Part shown: one piece after another, positions 6,789 to 15,558 of the stretch
Position numbering within the stretch: the first letter of the stretch is position 1
How the letters are laid out: the number at the start of each line of letters is the position of its first letter
Source: Hydnum rufescens UP504
Taxonomy: Eukaryota > Basidiomycota > Agaricomycetes > Cantharellales > Hydnaceae
Assembly (NCBI GenBank): GCA_014904985.1
Contig: MU128915.1
Span: 518,276 to 534,230 of the forward strand
DNA length: 15,955 bases
Direction of reading: 5' to 3'
Made by a program: the position numbers and the translations under genes
Notes under the pieces: model-generated
Seen by the model: the letters and a program-made list of their open reading frames with translations, nothing else
The model's database searches: none
What the model was told of the DNA's origin: nothing

Positions 6789-7117
6789 AACCCCCCATAA
6801 AGCACAAGCTGATGGACCGTTTCTCACAGATTTGGTGCAAGGCAGGCTTGGAGGTTCCCTCAGGCCACAGCTTCCAGATCAGAGGCACAACCTTCCTCCT
6901 GGAACAGGGCACAGGTATCCAAATAGTACAGAAACTGGGATGGTGGAGTTCTGACTCCTTTTACCTGTACTGGCAGAACCTACAGTCCATCATACCTCAG
7001 CACATCCATGATGCAGCCCTACTCAAGAAGGTGGACCATGGGATGGAAGCATACTTTGAGGAGGTTTATCCCATCCTAGTAGCAAGGTGGAAGGAGATAC
7101 AGGATGCTTGGACTTGA
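6789..7117 (+). pseudogene. tyrosine recombinase catalytic C-terminus (relic)
   Basis: The frame reads MDRFSQIWCKAGLEVPSGHS, then FQIRGTTFLLEQGTGIQIVQ, KLGWWSSDSFYLYWQNLQ and on to a TGA at 7115-7117. This is the layout of fungal transposon tyrosine recombinases: a GHSFRIGGTT box supplying His and Arg, a LGRWSSD box, and the FxxYWR tyrosine region. The tyrosine candidate in FYLYW is present. However, the Arg of the HxxR box is Gln (CAG), the following Gly is Arg (AGA), the Arg of the LGRW box is Trp (TGG), and the Arg after YW is Gln (CAG). These G-to-A and C-to-T changes are typical of CGG decay, and loss of the HxxR arginine should abolish catalysis. Only the last 100 or so residues are present. 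The parent element class (DIRS/Ngaro-like, Crypton-like or other) cannot be decided. Confidence 0.75.
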
Positions 7118-8060
7118 GCTGGGACCAGTAATGGGAACACAGGGATACTAGCTAGGAAACCAAGGAAGATTAGGAAGATTGGCTGATTTGTTAAATGATG
7201 AAACCATTGGCCAATGCTAGTTGGGGTGATAGTGCATGGTCCGCAGACTGACTATGGATGGCACACTGGTTTTGGGGTGCACAGTCAGTTCTGCTGCCTC
7301 ATGCACCAAGACTAACGGAGCAACTGCTCCACAGTCTCTCACACAAACCTGCTAGTAGAGACAGCCCTCAGGATAGACAGTGAGCAAGTGAAACAGACTT
7401 GCTAGCCCAAGGATAGTTGCAGGACCTAAGGTTAGAGTTGCTGGACATCCAAGGAAAGGTGAGTAATAATGAAGTCAAGTCAGAAGAAGAAAGAAACACA
7501 TTAACACACTGAATCAAGCTTAAACCAGTCTAGAACTCTCTTTAGAATCCACATTTTGACTAGGAGGACACAAATAGATACACACAAATATCAGTAAATG
7601 GTCCAACACAACACATATAAGCCTTTCATAAGCATCTCACAATATATCATTGACTATAGCTAGTCCATACCATAATCTTATCCTCCACTGAATACCATAC
7701 ACAACTTAGAGAGTGATCAACCATCAGAGTGAACCAGCCCATTGAATAACAACAGAAATACAGTCTCCCATCTACACACTGGCTGAACCAGAGTTTGATT
7801 TGACAGTCATCAGAGTTCCCAATCCTTCTTCTATAATGAAGATGCAGCCGATGGTGATGGTGACATTCTGGAAGTTGTCACAGGTGGAGTGAGCTGACCC
7901 CATTTATAGGGGGATAATATAGGGAGAAGTTGGTGTGAGGCCCACTCAAGGCCATAGGGATGTTCTTGAAAATTACCTTCAGAATCCTGTTAAGCTCGAA
8001 AGAAAGGCAATAGGGATTATGAGAAACACACCTAATAATTTCCATTGTTTATTAGATCAT
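7118..8060. other. about 940 bp without a gene
   Basis: I find no supported coding frame, RNA or clear repeat. On the minus strand a TATAAAT near 7905-7899, within CCCCTATAAATGGGG, could be a core promoter or LTR TATA box, but nothing downstream of it (towards 7440) reads as a gene. Confidence 0.45.
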
Positions 8061-8080
8061 TGGTGTTCTTCACCAGCACT

Positions 8081-8634
8081 TCACTGAACCCATGCTGGGT
8101 TCAAGGTGTAAATAGTTGAAATGTACTTGAGAGTAATGAATTTCTTACTTTTGAACATGCACCACTTACCAGGACAAGCAGCATAATAGTCACCTCCATG
8201 GCCAGTTGCCAGGCCAGCCCTCACCCATTGGCAGGCTGTCATATTTTCAGGGTAATTATTAAACACACAAAAGCAGCATGGTAAAGGTATCAAATTGGCT
8301 AAACAGTATACAAAGAGGCCAGCCAAACCCACAGGGGCACCCATTCCATTCAAGCCACAGTGAGGTCTAAACACAAAAGCACAAGTAAGGTTAATTCCTA
8401 GTAGCATACATACATACTTCACATACCTGAGCCATACCTCTAAATCCAGCAGCTCATTGTTACAGGACATGGCCAAGTCTTGAAGATCTGCAGTTTCAAG
8501 GTCTCCAAGAAGCTTGTGGAATAGCTCATGGTGACAACAATGGAATGGTATTGCATGGATCATGGTACAAGGGAGTGGGGTTCTCCACCCACACATTCAC
8601 ACAGATATTTCCTCTGGTATTTAAGCTGTTCCAT
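8081..8634 (-). pseudogene. unrecognised gene fragment with a 60-nt intron
   Basis: From an ATG at 8634 the minus strand reads MEQLKYQRKYLCECVGGEPH and stops at a TGA (8562-8560). The next frame continues with HELFHKLLGDLETADLQDLA and NELLDLEVWLR. There a good intron begins: donor GTATGT at 8426, acceptor GTGTTTAG at 8367, 60 nt. The second exon reads PHCGLNGMGAPVGLAG and ends with a Cys-rich WVRAGLATGHGGDYYAACPG followed by GGTAAGTG, a likely second donor. The 171-codon open frame from 8596 simply reads through the in-frame intron. Cys/His content suggests a zinc-binding fold (loosely GRF-like spacing), but I do not recognise the family. The early stop and frame change suggest a broken copy. 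Confidence 0.5.
8367..8426 (-). other. predicted 60-nt intron
   Basis: Minus strand GTATGT...ATTAACC...TTTGTGTTTAG. Its length is a multiple of three and it contains no stop, so a raw translation reads through it. Removing it joins EVWLR to PHCGLNG in frame. Confidence 0.6.
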
Positions 8635-9323
8635 GCTAGAAGCCAGAAGACTGCACTAGCAGTTAGAACTGGCTGCAGATGAGTTGGAACCAAGGCGGCA
8701 AGTTGGAACCCACATGCAAGTCATCATGCCAGATTCAGTCATGTGGGCTTCATTTCCGGCTGGCCAAGTTAGAATGCTTAACTGATCACTCAGTTTAAAA
8801 CTCAGTTTTAATCATACTAGTATTAAACAGTGCCCTAACCCAAATAGAAAAAGTTAGGAAAAGGCCAAACATGGCCAGAAATTTGCATCCGCTGGGGCTC
8901 GGAACTGGAAAGAATCAGATTCCGGCTTGGCATCACCCGTTGTTTGATCATTGGATCACTTGGTTTGTCCAGGCACTTGGCTCGCATCGGGATATCCCCC
9001 CACCCAAAGTCTAGCTCAGCAATGTATCGTTCAGTATTAATACACATGTTCTTTTCCATCACTTTTGTTCACCAGTACGATGCAGACCACTCAGGCTGAG
9101 AGCATTGCCCCACCAAAACTGCCCAGAGTCTATAAGTATGAGCAGCCTGGATGCTACAGAACTTTGTCCAAGGTCAGACTTTGTCTTGAGAGGCATACTC
9201 CAGCCAATGCAGCACATTAGTACCAACTGGTATGTCCTCCACCTCCGGAATCACTCATGTCGATCTAAATCATCTCAATAGTGTTCCGAAGGCAATACAA
9301 AGAGGCATATAACTTGGCTCTCT
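8635..9323. other. no well-supported gene
   Basis: A minus-strand open frame (9062-8835, 75 codons) contains LDFGWGDIPM and PQRMQISGHVWPFPN. It has reasonable composition but no recognisable motif, splice context or partner exons. On the plus strand, 9080-9172 reads MQTTQAESIAPPKLPRVYKY before meeting stops and may be a degraded upstream exon of the Cys/His-rich fragment that follows. Short repeats (GTTGGAACC twice near 8680-8712; CTCAGTTTTA-like twice near 8790-8812) are also present. Confidence 0.35.
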
Positions 9324-9599
9324 GCCTCTCTGGAACAAGAGAAGTTTCCCCCAACTCATATTGCGCTCATTGCTGCATACGAGCTAAAGGCCGCCAAGAA
9401 TATTACCAAAAATGAATCTATCGAATGCAGTGTCGTGACATGCAAATATTGAAATGGAAAGAGGCGCCCGGTGGCCAAGAACTGTGCCTTTCAACATTGC
9501 AAAACCCATTGTGAAGAACTTCAAAATTTGAATCCAGGCCTCAAGAACACCAGGATCCACACTGAGGATTTCAATGAGCCTGGCCATAACAGGGAGTGA
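9324..9599 (+). pseudogene. Cys/His-rich coding fragment
   Basis: One frame from about 9324 to the TGA at 9597-9599 reads ASLEQEKFPPTHIALIAAYE, then IECSVVTCKY, a stop (TGA, 9450-9452), and NGKRRPVAKNCAFQHCKTHC, ending NEPGHNRE. The C-x4-C ... C-x4-C-x3-C pattern looks like a small zinc-binding module. A similar R-x-A-x-x-C-x-x-x-x-C-x-x-x-C arrangement occurs in many unnamed basidiomycete repeat proteins. The in-frame stop and the broken upstream region argue for a dead fragment. Upstream, RRQYKEAYNLAL (about 9289-9322) sits in another frame and may belong to it after a frameshift. Confidence 0.45.
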
Positions 9600-9611
9600 A
9601 TCGGGAAGTTC

Positions 9612-9630
9612 GACTCAATGGCATTGAGTC
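9612..9630. repeat. 9-bp inverted repeat
   Basis: GACTCAATG and CATTGAGTC are separated by one G, about 90 bp outside the pogo-like element's left end. Possibly a binding site or chance. Confidence 0.6.
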
Positions 9631-9722
9631 TTCAATCAATATATTAATTAGCTAAATTGATCCCAAGAATTCCAGTTCTTTTTCCTTCCGATTCTGATCC
9701 CGAGTTATTGTGAATACTATTA

Positions 9723-9743
9723 GTTACGGGGTACTTGCCGCGA
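9723..9743 (+). repeat. left terminal inverted repeat of the pogo-like element
   Basis: It carries GGGTACTTGCCGCGA (9729-9743), which recurs exactly, inverted, at 14071-14085. The outermost bases GTTA match the right end, with a 1-bp indel after them. Confidence 0.7.
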
Positions 9744-9908
9744 AGTCAGAGAAAAAGCTCCTGTATAAGCTAGAGTGCTCAGATTGTTCTCAAACTTGGC
9801 AGAATCATAGTAAATAATACTATTCACAGACTGTAAAAATTAGGGAGGAATATATGGAAAATTGAGTGTGTTGGAGGGGATCTGTGTCAAGGGGTCATTT
9901 CAGCAATG

Positions 9909-9940
9909 GCAAGTTCGTAATATCGGGTAATTGCCGCCAT
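9909..9940. repeat. degenerate subterminal repeat
   Basis: Contains GGGTAATTGCCGCCA, a diverged version of the terminal GGGTACTTGCCGCGA. Pogo-type elements often carry extra transposase-binding copies near their ends. Confidence 0.45.
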
Positions 9941-12007
9941 TCCTCATATCTACATTTCTATGTTCCACTGCTTAGTGCCAACAGAACTCTTGCTGTGTCT
10001 TCATCTGGAGCCTTGCCAAACTCAGAGATGTGAACCAGAGGTGGTGGTGGGCCCGGATATACTGCGATCTGGTCTGTCATGTATCACAGTGGCCAAGATG
10101 AACTGGATTCTGTATGAAATTCTGTTGAGCTGCTATCGGCTTGTCCCCATCGAGGTCTTGGCCGAGGTCGAGGTTGAGGTTGGTGGTGAGGGGAGTGCTG
10201 TAGGATTGATTGTTGTGGGGATGAAACCACGGGTTGTGGGGATTGGGTATGTTGCTGTTTTGGTGGTGAGCCCCCCCTGGATCCCTTGTTTTCCTTATCC
10301 TTGTCACCCTTTTCAATCTCACTGACCTTTCTCTTTCTCCTGGTGACTGTCTTTCCAGTGGCCCTGGCAGCTGCAATCTCTGCCTTTGCGCGAAGTTTTG
10401 CCTCCTTTGCTGCTGTCCTTTCCGCAGCCTTTGCCTCCTTTGCTACCTGAGCAAGATGAGCCTTTTCTGCCCATGCTTGTTGGGCTAGTTCCTTTTTCCT
10501 TTCCTTCATATCGCGTGCCTCTTTTGCCTTCCTTTCCCTTTCCTGTTTCTCAATCTCCTTCCTCTCTGCTTCCAAAACTGCAGCCTCCTTCTCTGCCGCA
10601 ATCTCCTCCAAAGCTTCGGTTGTATTCAGCACACGTGCATTTGTTGAGAATGACTGACATGATATCTCAGGTGCATTCATTTTTGCATTGACTTGTTTCT
10701 GCAACTCTGTGTACTGACGCCCCAAAATAATGGCATGTGCATTGGCCATCTCCGCAGCAGCTTGTGCTTCGGTGTTGCGGTCATGTAGCTCGCATGCAAT
10801 TGCAACAAGGTTATTTTTGGAGAGGTGTGTGGTAATATTATGCAGAATTGACATGGGGATGTGGGAAGTGGCTGATGACATGAATGTGGAGAGGTTTGTG
10901 GGGGTGTCATTATGTTCATGAGAATTGGAGGGCAATTCAGTGTCATCATCCACATCTGAATCAGTGTCTTTCCCTGCAGACTCATGGTCCCACTCTTCGG
11001 AGCTTGGGAAGGTGGTTGGCAAATGTGAAGAGCCAATAGTGGATGTAGCTTGGCTCGGTGCGAAGTCCACCTCACTGAAGACATCCAGATTGAAAGGGTT
11101 TATACCACATTTACAGAAAGCCTTGTGTATAGTGCTACTAACAAAAGCCTCATCGCGAGCATCTAGATATATAGTCATGAAATTTGTTTTTGAGAGACCA
11201 TGGTTATGCTCCTTGATGTATGTGTCTACTTTGTCTGCAAATGTCATCTGAAATGGCCCAAATATCCCCACGTCAAGGGGCTGGAGGTGGTGCATACAAT
11301 GTGGTGGTAACTTGAAGATCAAAATGTCGTGTTGGTGGGCTGCAAAGAGGAGGTTGCCAGCACAATGGGAACCATGGCCGTCGCAAAGGATAAGGATCTT
11401 CTTGCCTGTTATGTTTCATGCTTGTGCTTGTGGGAGAAATGTGACAGTGAGCCATTTCTCACAATGATCATTATCTATCCAGCCATTTGATGACACGCCA
11501 ATACTGACATGACTTGTATATTTAGTGACTACAACAGGTAGTTGTGAACAGTGCTTACCCAGCTGCGTGCTCTGCCCTGATGCTTCAAACCAAGAATGCC
11601 AGAGCTGTTTGCCCTTAAAGATGATGTAGGGCTTGAGTGCAAAACCATCTGCACTTACACACTCAACAACTGTGACAAGCTCAAGGTTGGCATCACAAAC
11701 ATGGTATTGCTCCCTAGAATTGTGCCCAAAAAGGTATTTTTGGTGCCAACCTTTGCAACCACCACCAAGCTGACAGCCTTTTCATCCATATTATAAATAT
11801 TCTCCCAAGGAATGTCATGTTCCTCCAGGACTGCCTTCAGCTTATTGAAATAGTCATGTACAGTAGTGTAGTTGAATGAGCATGCATGCTTGGGGTCAAG
11901 GGCAGAGGATCGGCAATACCAGGTCTCATTTTTATGATGTTGTAGGAACTGTTGCAGCCAGCACTTCCCAGGGAATTTGCCACATAGGTCCTTGACAAAT
12001 GGGCCAA

Positions 12008-12011
12008 CCGT
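12008..12011 (+). repeat. target-site duplication, left
   Basis: CCGT matches 13391-13394. Together with the preceding A it may be the 5-bp ACCGT. Confidence 0.7.
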
Positions 12012-12471
12012 TGTTGGAGGGACAAATCCCTACTACGTGCAAACCCCATCCGAGGACGATTTTTCAAATAAATGAACCATTTTCTATGTCAATCCGGATG
12101 TCAATTCCCACGCCATCATTCACTCGAGAACAAGCCTGAATCCCATACGTCTAATACCCATGAATCCGCGCCATTCCTTTGTTTGCGCACAAGCCAATTT
12201 ATTATGTATCCGCGGCACTTCAACAGGCCACCCCAAATTCCACTTTTTTATGCCATACCTCAATGTGGCAATAGCAATTCAACTTGCTTGCTTTGTTTGA
12301 CCTTCAATCAGTCTCCACTTCTGATACACGCTTCCTGTTGCCTCAAGGGTGACTCTAACGAATTGTGATTATGTAACACAACGGATTACACACCCCGGGC
12401 CTTGATTCCGACTCGCGGACTTGTCACATGACAAATAGGGGCTAATGCGGCGCTCTCAAGGAGTAAATGTG

Positions 12472-12743
12472 GAATATCTCCCTCAGTTTTGATCGGATCG
12501 ACTCGGCAAGATAGCGCCCAGAAAGCTACGATTCACACCTTTCCGACGATACTAAACACGAGCCGAACGAATTAAAACTGCATGTTCCAGGTCGATTTCA
12601 CTATGTGTTTCATATATCCCTTCAGTATTTTTCGATTTTCTCAGTCAGTTTTGATCCAATTCGTTCGGGACCAGCGCGCCTAGAAAGCTGTCGACAGTCC
12701 GCATCCAATGATACCAAGGGCAAAACGAGCGGATTGAAACTCG
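12472..12743. repeat. diverged tandem duplication within the LTR-like insert
   Basis: The block with TCAGTTTTGATC (12483-12494), GCGCCCAGAAAGCT and CGAATTAAAACT recurs, diverged, about 162 bp later: TCAGTTTTGATC (12645-12656), GCGCCTAGAAAGCT, CGGATTGAAACT. A third partial copy of its start (GGAATATCTCCTTCA) lies near 12952. Confidence 0.7.
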
Positions 12744-12827
12744 GCTCTCTACAATTTAACTCCCCCATGTCTCATTCCATTATTGCCTCCGCTTTTTTTG
12801 ATTATTAATGGCAATTATTCTCTGCCC

Positions 12828-12838
12828 CTCTTATATCC
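12828..12838 (-). promoter_or_regulatory. TATA-like box in the LTR-like insert
   Basis: The minus strand reads CGGATATAAGAGGGG in the middle of the insert. An internal TATA box is expected in an LTR and would set its transcription to the minus strand. Confidence 0.35.
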
Positions 12839-13390
12839 GACGAAGGGTACGTCTAGGACGACCAGTTCCACCATTCCCCAAGGGATTCTGTTCAGTAGGA
12901 GAGGAGGAATAGCTTGGTTAAGCCATATTCCCCTATTCTGACTTGATTTTGGAATATCTCCTTCATTTTTGAAGCTTTTGACTTGATTTCTTTTTCATCA
13001 TTTTCGCCTTAACCCCACCTTTCTTCCGGTTACCATAGCATTTTTCTGTGATGTATATTAAGTGCAGGAGATGCGAATTTCTACAGTTTTCCCCTCCCCA
13101 GTTTTGAGGCACTGATGTATTGCTGCTGGTTCCTTGGGTGAATTCCACCAAGACTACTACACTTTGTCTAGGGCCTCAAGAGGAGAGCCTTAGGGTGTGG
13201 TATTGTGACCCAAATCCATTCTTTGTTCTATTGCTTGAGCAGGTGTTGCTTACAGCATTAGATTTCTATACCAAAAGACCCTCCTTCCTTCGAGCCTTAA
13301 CATTCGGATTGATCCCGTGGTCCCTTCTTTTCGTTCTCGATTCCATATCGTGGACTGTGGCTGGATTCCTCCCTCCAATTCCCGCTTACA

Positions 13391-13394
13391 CCGT
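13391..13394 (+). repeat. target-site duplication, right
   Basis: CCGT is the second copy. The transposase codons ACG-GTT span this site when the insert is removed. Confidence 0.7.
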
Positions 13395-13457
13395 CCAGCA
13401 ATCTAGAGGCTGGGCAAGAAAGCCAAGGTGAGTAATCCAGTCGAGCAATACATTTTC

Positions 13458-13508
13458 CTTGGAAAAAGAAATTGAGTGTATATCTACAAGATACTGATGA
13501 CCACTCAC
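13458..13508 (-). other. 51-nt intron in the transposase gene
   Basis: The minus-strand donor CACAG|GTGAGTGG and acceptor TTTTTCCAAG are present. Removing it joins TPAQ to ENVLLDW, the expected start of the CENPB-type HTH, which supports it strongly. Confidence 0.75.
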
Positions 13509-14070
13509 CTGTGCAGGTGTCAGGAGCTGCTGTGCCACATGCATTTGTTGTCTTGATGCATTGCCACCATGCTGGACACACCATCAAAGGGTCCTAGGGG
13601 ATATTATGAGCTCAAGCAGCAGCTGCAGCATTCTTATGGACCACCACTCTCAGCTCAGAAAGAGCTTTCTGCACATCCTCTCAGTGTACTCTTGACTCAT
13701 ATGGCACTTTTTGAATCGGGCATGATAGTAGGCGGAGTTTGAAAATTATTTTGTTTTGCCCTCCAAACCCAAGTTAGTCATTGACATTTATAGTCCAAAG
13801 GTGTCCTGGAATTTTGTTGATGACTTGCTAGAGTGGCCCCATAGTTTAGCGACAACATTTCCCCAATCCAAGGGCTCCTTGACTTGCTAAAGCAATTATA
13901 GTGGTTCAAAACCACCAAATTTTCATCTGCTTCGAGGTTAAAGTAATGGAAAGAAGCAACAATTCAATGATTTTTGGCATTCTTTTTGCGCAGAACCCTA
14001 GGTATATACCGCTTGCTCCTATGTATGAAATATGGGCCGCAATGGGGGAGAATTGAAGGGGCTAGAGGGG

Positions 14071-14085
14071 TCGCGGCAAGTACCC
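14071..14085 (-). repeat. subterminal repeat at the right end
   Basis: TCGCGGCAAGTACCC is the exact reverse complement of 9729-9743. It lies just inside the right terminal repeat, so the right end carries two tandem copies of the motif. Confidence 0.75.
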
Positions 14086-14088
14086 AAT

Positions 14089-14109
14089 CGCGGCAATGAA
14101 CCCTATAAC
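14089..14109 (-). repeat. right terminal inverted repeat of the pogo-like element
   Basis: Read inward it is GTTATAGGGTTCATTGCCGCG. It matches the left end with one indel and a few mismatches and is bordered by TA. Confidence 0.65.
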
Positions 14110-14314
14110 TACAGCTGATTTCATAAAGATAGATGCAAAAAAATTTTGACCACTGATCATTTGGATCCGAAATGATTTGTTCCTAAGACCCCGTCCCACA
14201 ATCTGGATGGCATGTCCCAAAATGAACTCTCCTTCCAACAGATGAAAGGATGTTTCTGTTCCATGCTAACTGCGAAATGTGTTTTGATTCAAGTTGTGTT
14301 CATTGCCAGAGTAC

Positions 14315-14322
14315 TATAAAAG
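14315..14322 (+). promoter_or_regulatory. TATA box of the 14362 gene
   Basis: TATAAAAG lies 47 bp upstream of the first ATG, implying a very short 5' leader. Confidence 0.5.
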
Positions 14323-14361
14323 ATGGAAAAAAAATGAAATCCTACTATTAGTATCCCCCCC

Positions 14362-15558
14362 ATGGCTGGGCTGCCTCCAATTCTCCAGGAACAGGACTTT
14401 GCGACTAACAAGAAGCTAAGGAATACCTGGGAGACATTATATCTGATTGGTGCTGCAGTCAAACCCCTTGATAGAGATCCCATCTCGGCGTTCCAAAATT
14501 TCCTCATTAATGGGCATATGCGATACCTTCCTCCTGGCTCCACTACCATTGGGGATGCTCAGCAAGACCACAGTTTGGGTAATCGGCAGTATCAGATGAA
14601 TATGCCTCATGATTGTATGTGTATCTGTTACTCATAGTTTCATGCAATACTGATGACAAAGTGAAGGGGAACGCATGGCTCTTGACAATCCGGCACGAAT
14701 CCGTACTGAAATTGTCCTTGGAATCAGGCAACCAGGTGTCAATCAGCCATTGTTATTTTCCCAAGCCCTGCCTGTCCAGCCCCAAGGTATGATGTACAAC
14801 CCACCTCCGATGCCTCCTCCAGCACAAGGCATGGTTCAGGGTATGCATAACCAATATTATAATAGTGAGTCTTCCATTTTTTATACATTTTTATGTGAGA
14901 CCTGCTCTCTCATACCCATGATACATCAAATTCTCCAGCTGTGCCAAATATGCAACTTGCTAGACCCCTGCCGCAACTCGCAATGGTTGAAGCCAATCCC
15001 CCAGGTTGGTAAACACATTGAATTAATGCCCCGATCATACTGCTAATTCACATTGTGTATATAGTTCTTCCTCTGAACCAATCCACTGCCCCTGCCCAGA
15101 ATGGTGAGCCATGGTCGCAATGATGAGCGATGAGACTGTGGCTGATACCTCTTATGTAATCAGGCACCATACGAATCACCGTGGAAAAAGACTCGACAAG
15201 CACCACCAAAGCAACAACTACTGGCTCTATCCTTTCCCAGTTTGACCAGTCTCCAAAAGATGTTCTTGCCCAGGTGATCACTACCATGGGTATTGACCTT
15301 GCTATCCATAGGATTGGTTATCGCCTTCCTGGAGACACAAAATCTGGGCTGCCACATGAATTGAAAAGTGAAGAAGACATGGCCGCTGCCCTTGATAAAA
15401 TCAAGGGAATTATCACTCGGGCAAAGATGGCAAAAGACCAAAAAGCACTTGTTATCATCAATGTGGTGCGTACTTGTGAGGGAACTGGATCCAGATTGGA
15501 TCCGAGTCACTCGATCTCTTCGAGAAAGCGCTTAGAGTCGTCTGAGGGGATGGGATGA
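14362..15558 (+). CDS. five-exon gene of unknown function, apparently intact
   Basis: Exons 14362-14614, 14667-14864, 14939-15004, 15065-15103 and 15164-15558 join in frame to 316 codons plus stop. The introns of 52, 74, 60 and 60 nt have GTATGT, GTGAGT, GTTGGT and GTGAGC donors, AG acceptors and CTGAT or CTAAT branch motifs in three of them. The protein starts MAGLPPILQEQDFATNKKLR. Its first half is a compact charged region (about residues 1-115). A Pro/Gln/Met-rich linker (PPPMPPPAQGMVQ) and an Ala/Gln/Pro-rich stretch follow. The C-terminal part starts GTIRITVEKDS and continues with SPKDVLAQVITTMGID, IGYRLPGDTKSGLPHELK, SEEDMAAALDKIKG and ALVIINV. That strand-helix-strand-helix-strand order resembles a beta-grasp (ubiquitin/PB1-like) fold, by inference only. 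Alternatively a last intron (15466-15571, GTGCGT...AAAGCAG) leads to a sixth exon ending at 15637. No family is recognised. It could be a host gene or belong to an unnamed basidiomycete repeat family. Confidence 0.7.

Larger units (their letters stand above)
12012..13390. mobile_element. LTR-like insertion inside the transposase gene
   Basis: The insert begins TGTTGGAGGG and ends CGCTTACA on the plus strand (TG...CA) and is flanked on both sides by CCGT (12008-12011 and 13391-13394). Dropping the insert and one CCGT joins LAQPLDCWT to VGPFVKDL in a single uninterrupted transposase frame, so the boundaries are exact to within one base. If the duplication is read as the 5-bp ACCGT, the insert ends at 13389. 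Size, TG/CA ends and a 4-5-bp duplication fit a solo LTR, here about 1.38 kb. No internal gag/pol is present. TTGGAGGGA-x-x-AATCC occurs inverted 2 and 12 bp inside the ends (12014-12029, 13363-13378). Confidence 0.75.
10084..13723 (-). pseudogene. pogo/Fot-type transposase (CENP-B-like), interrupted
   Basis: This enzyme would bind the terminal repeats and cut and paste the element at TA. Reading the minus strand: a psq-type HTH (about 13680-13600; QKALSELR, HKNAAAAA, AHNIP), broken by TGA 13614-13612 and TAG 13596-13594; LLTPAQ; a 51-nt intron (13508-13458, GTGAGT...CCAAG); and the CENPB HTH starting ENVLLDWITHLGFLAQPL. The LTR-like insertion comes next. After it: VGPFVKDLCGKFPGKCWLQQ, then NMDEK with the first catalytic Asp (11786-11784), a one-base frameshift near 11777, KYLFGHNSREQYHVCDANLE, a TGA at 11418-11416, CDGHGSH with the second Asp (11382-11380), and LQPLDVGIFGPF with the third (11274-11272), 35 residues on. 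The last roughly 250 codons are a Glu/Lys/Ala coiled coil with a basic RRKRK and a Pro/Gln tail, ending at 10084. The start is uncertain (ATG 13723 or 13700). Confidence 0.85.
9721..14111 (-). mobile_element. pogo/Fot-type DNA transposon, disrupted
   Basis: The left end, starting GTTACGGGGTACTTGCCGCG at 9723, and the right end, reading inward GTTATAGGGTTCATTGCCGCG from 14109, are imperfect inverted repeats. Each is bordered by TA (9721-9722 and 14110-14111), as expected for Tc1/mariner-pogo insertion at TA. Between them is one minus-strand transposase gene with flanking non-coding DNA of about 340 and 370 bp. A 1379-bp LTR-like insertion plus a 4-bp duplication inflates the present 4.4-kb span, so the original element would be about 3.0 kb. 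Subterminal copies of the GCGGCAA motif lie at 14071-14085 and 9909-9940. Confidence 0.75.

Noticed and set aside
10386..11251. Plus-strand open frames opposite the transposase
   Set aside because: They mirror the low-complexity coiled-coil region of the minus-strand gene. The minus frame carries the catalytic motifs.
12185..12280. A minus-strand stretch (IATLRYGIKKWNL...EVPRIHNKLA) that looks like the psq HTH of the transposase
   Set aside because: It lies inside the LTR-like insert. The true psq-like region is at about 13600-13680, upstream of the CENPB-type HTH and in the right order, so the resemblance is coincidental.
12072..12368. A 98-codon plus-strand open frame
   Set aside because: It lies wholly within the LTR-like insert, with no motif and no splice or promoter context.
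12014..13378. Reading the insert as a DNA transposon because of the inverted TTGGAGGGA motifs
   Set aside because: The motifs lie 2 and 12 bp inside the ends fixed by frame restoration, so they are not true termini. TG...CA ends and a 4-5-bp duplication fit an LTR better.
13120..13431. A 103-codon plus-strand open frame
   Set aside because: It crosses the right boundary of the LTR-like insert and lies antisense to the transposase HTH exon, so it is a shadow frame.
14289..14549. A minus-strand open frame opposite exon 1 of the 14362 gene
   Set aside because: The plus strand has the TATA box, the splice sites and the in-frame exons; this is the shadow strand.
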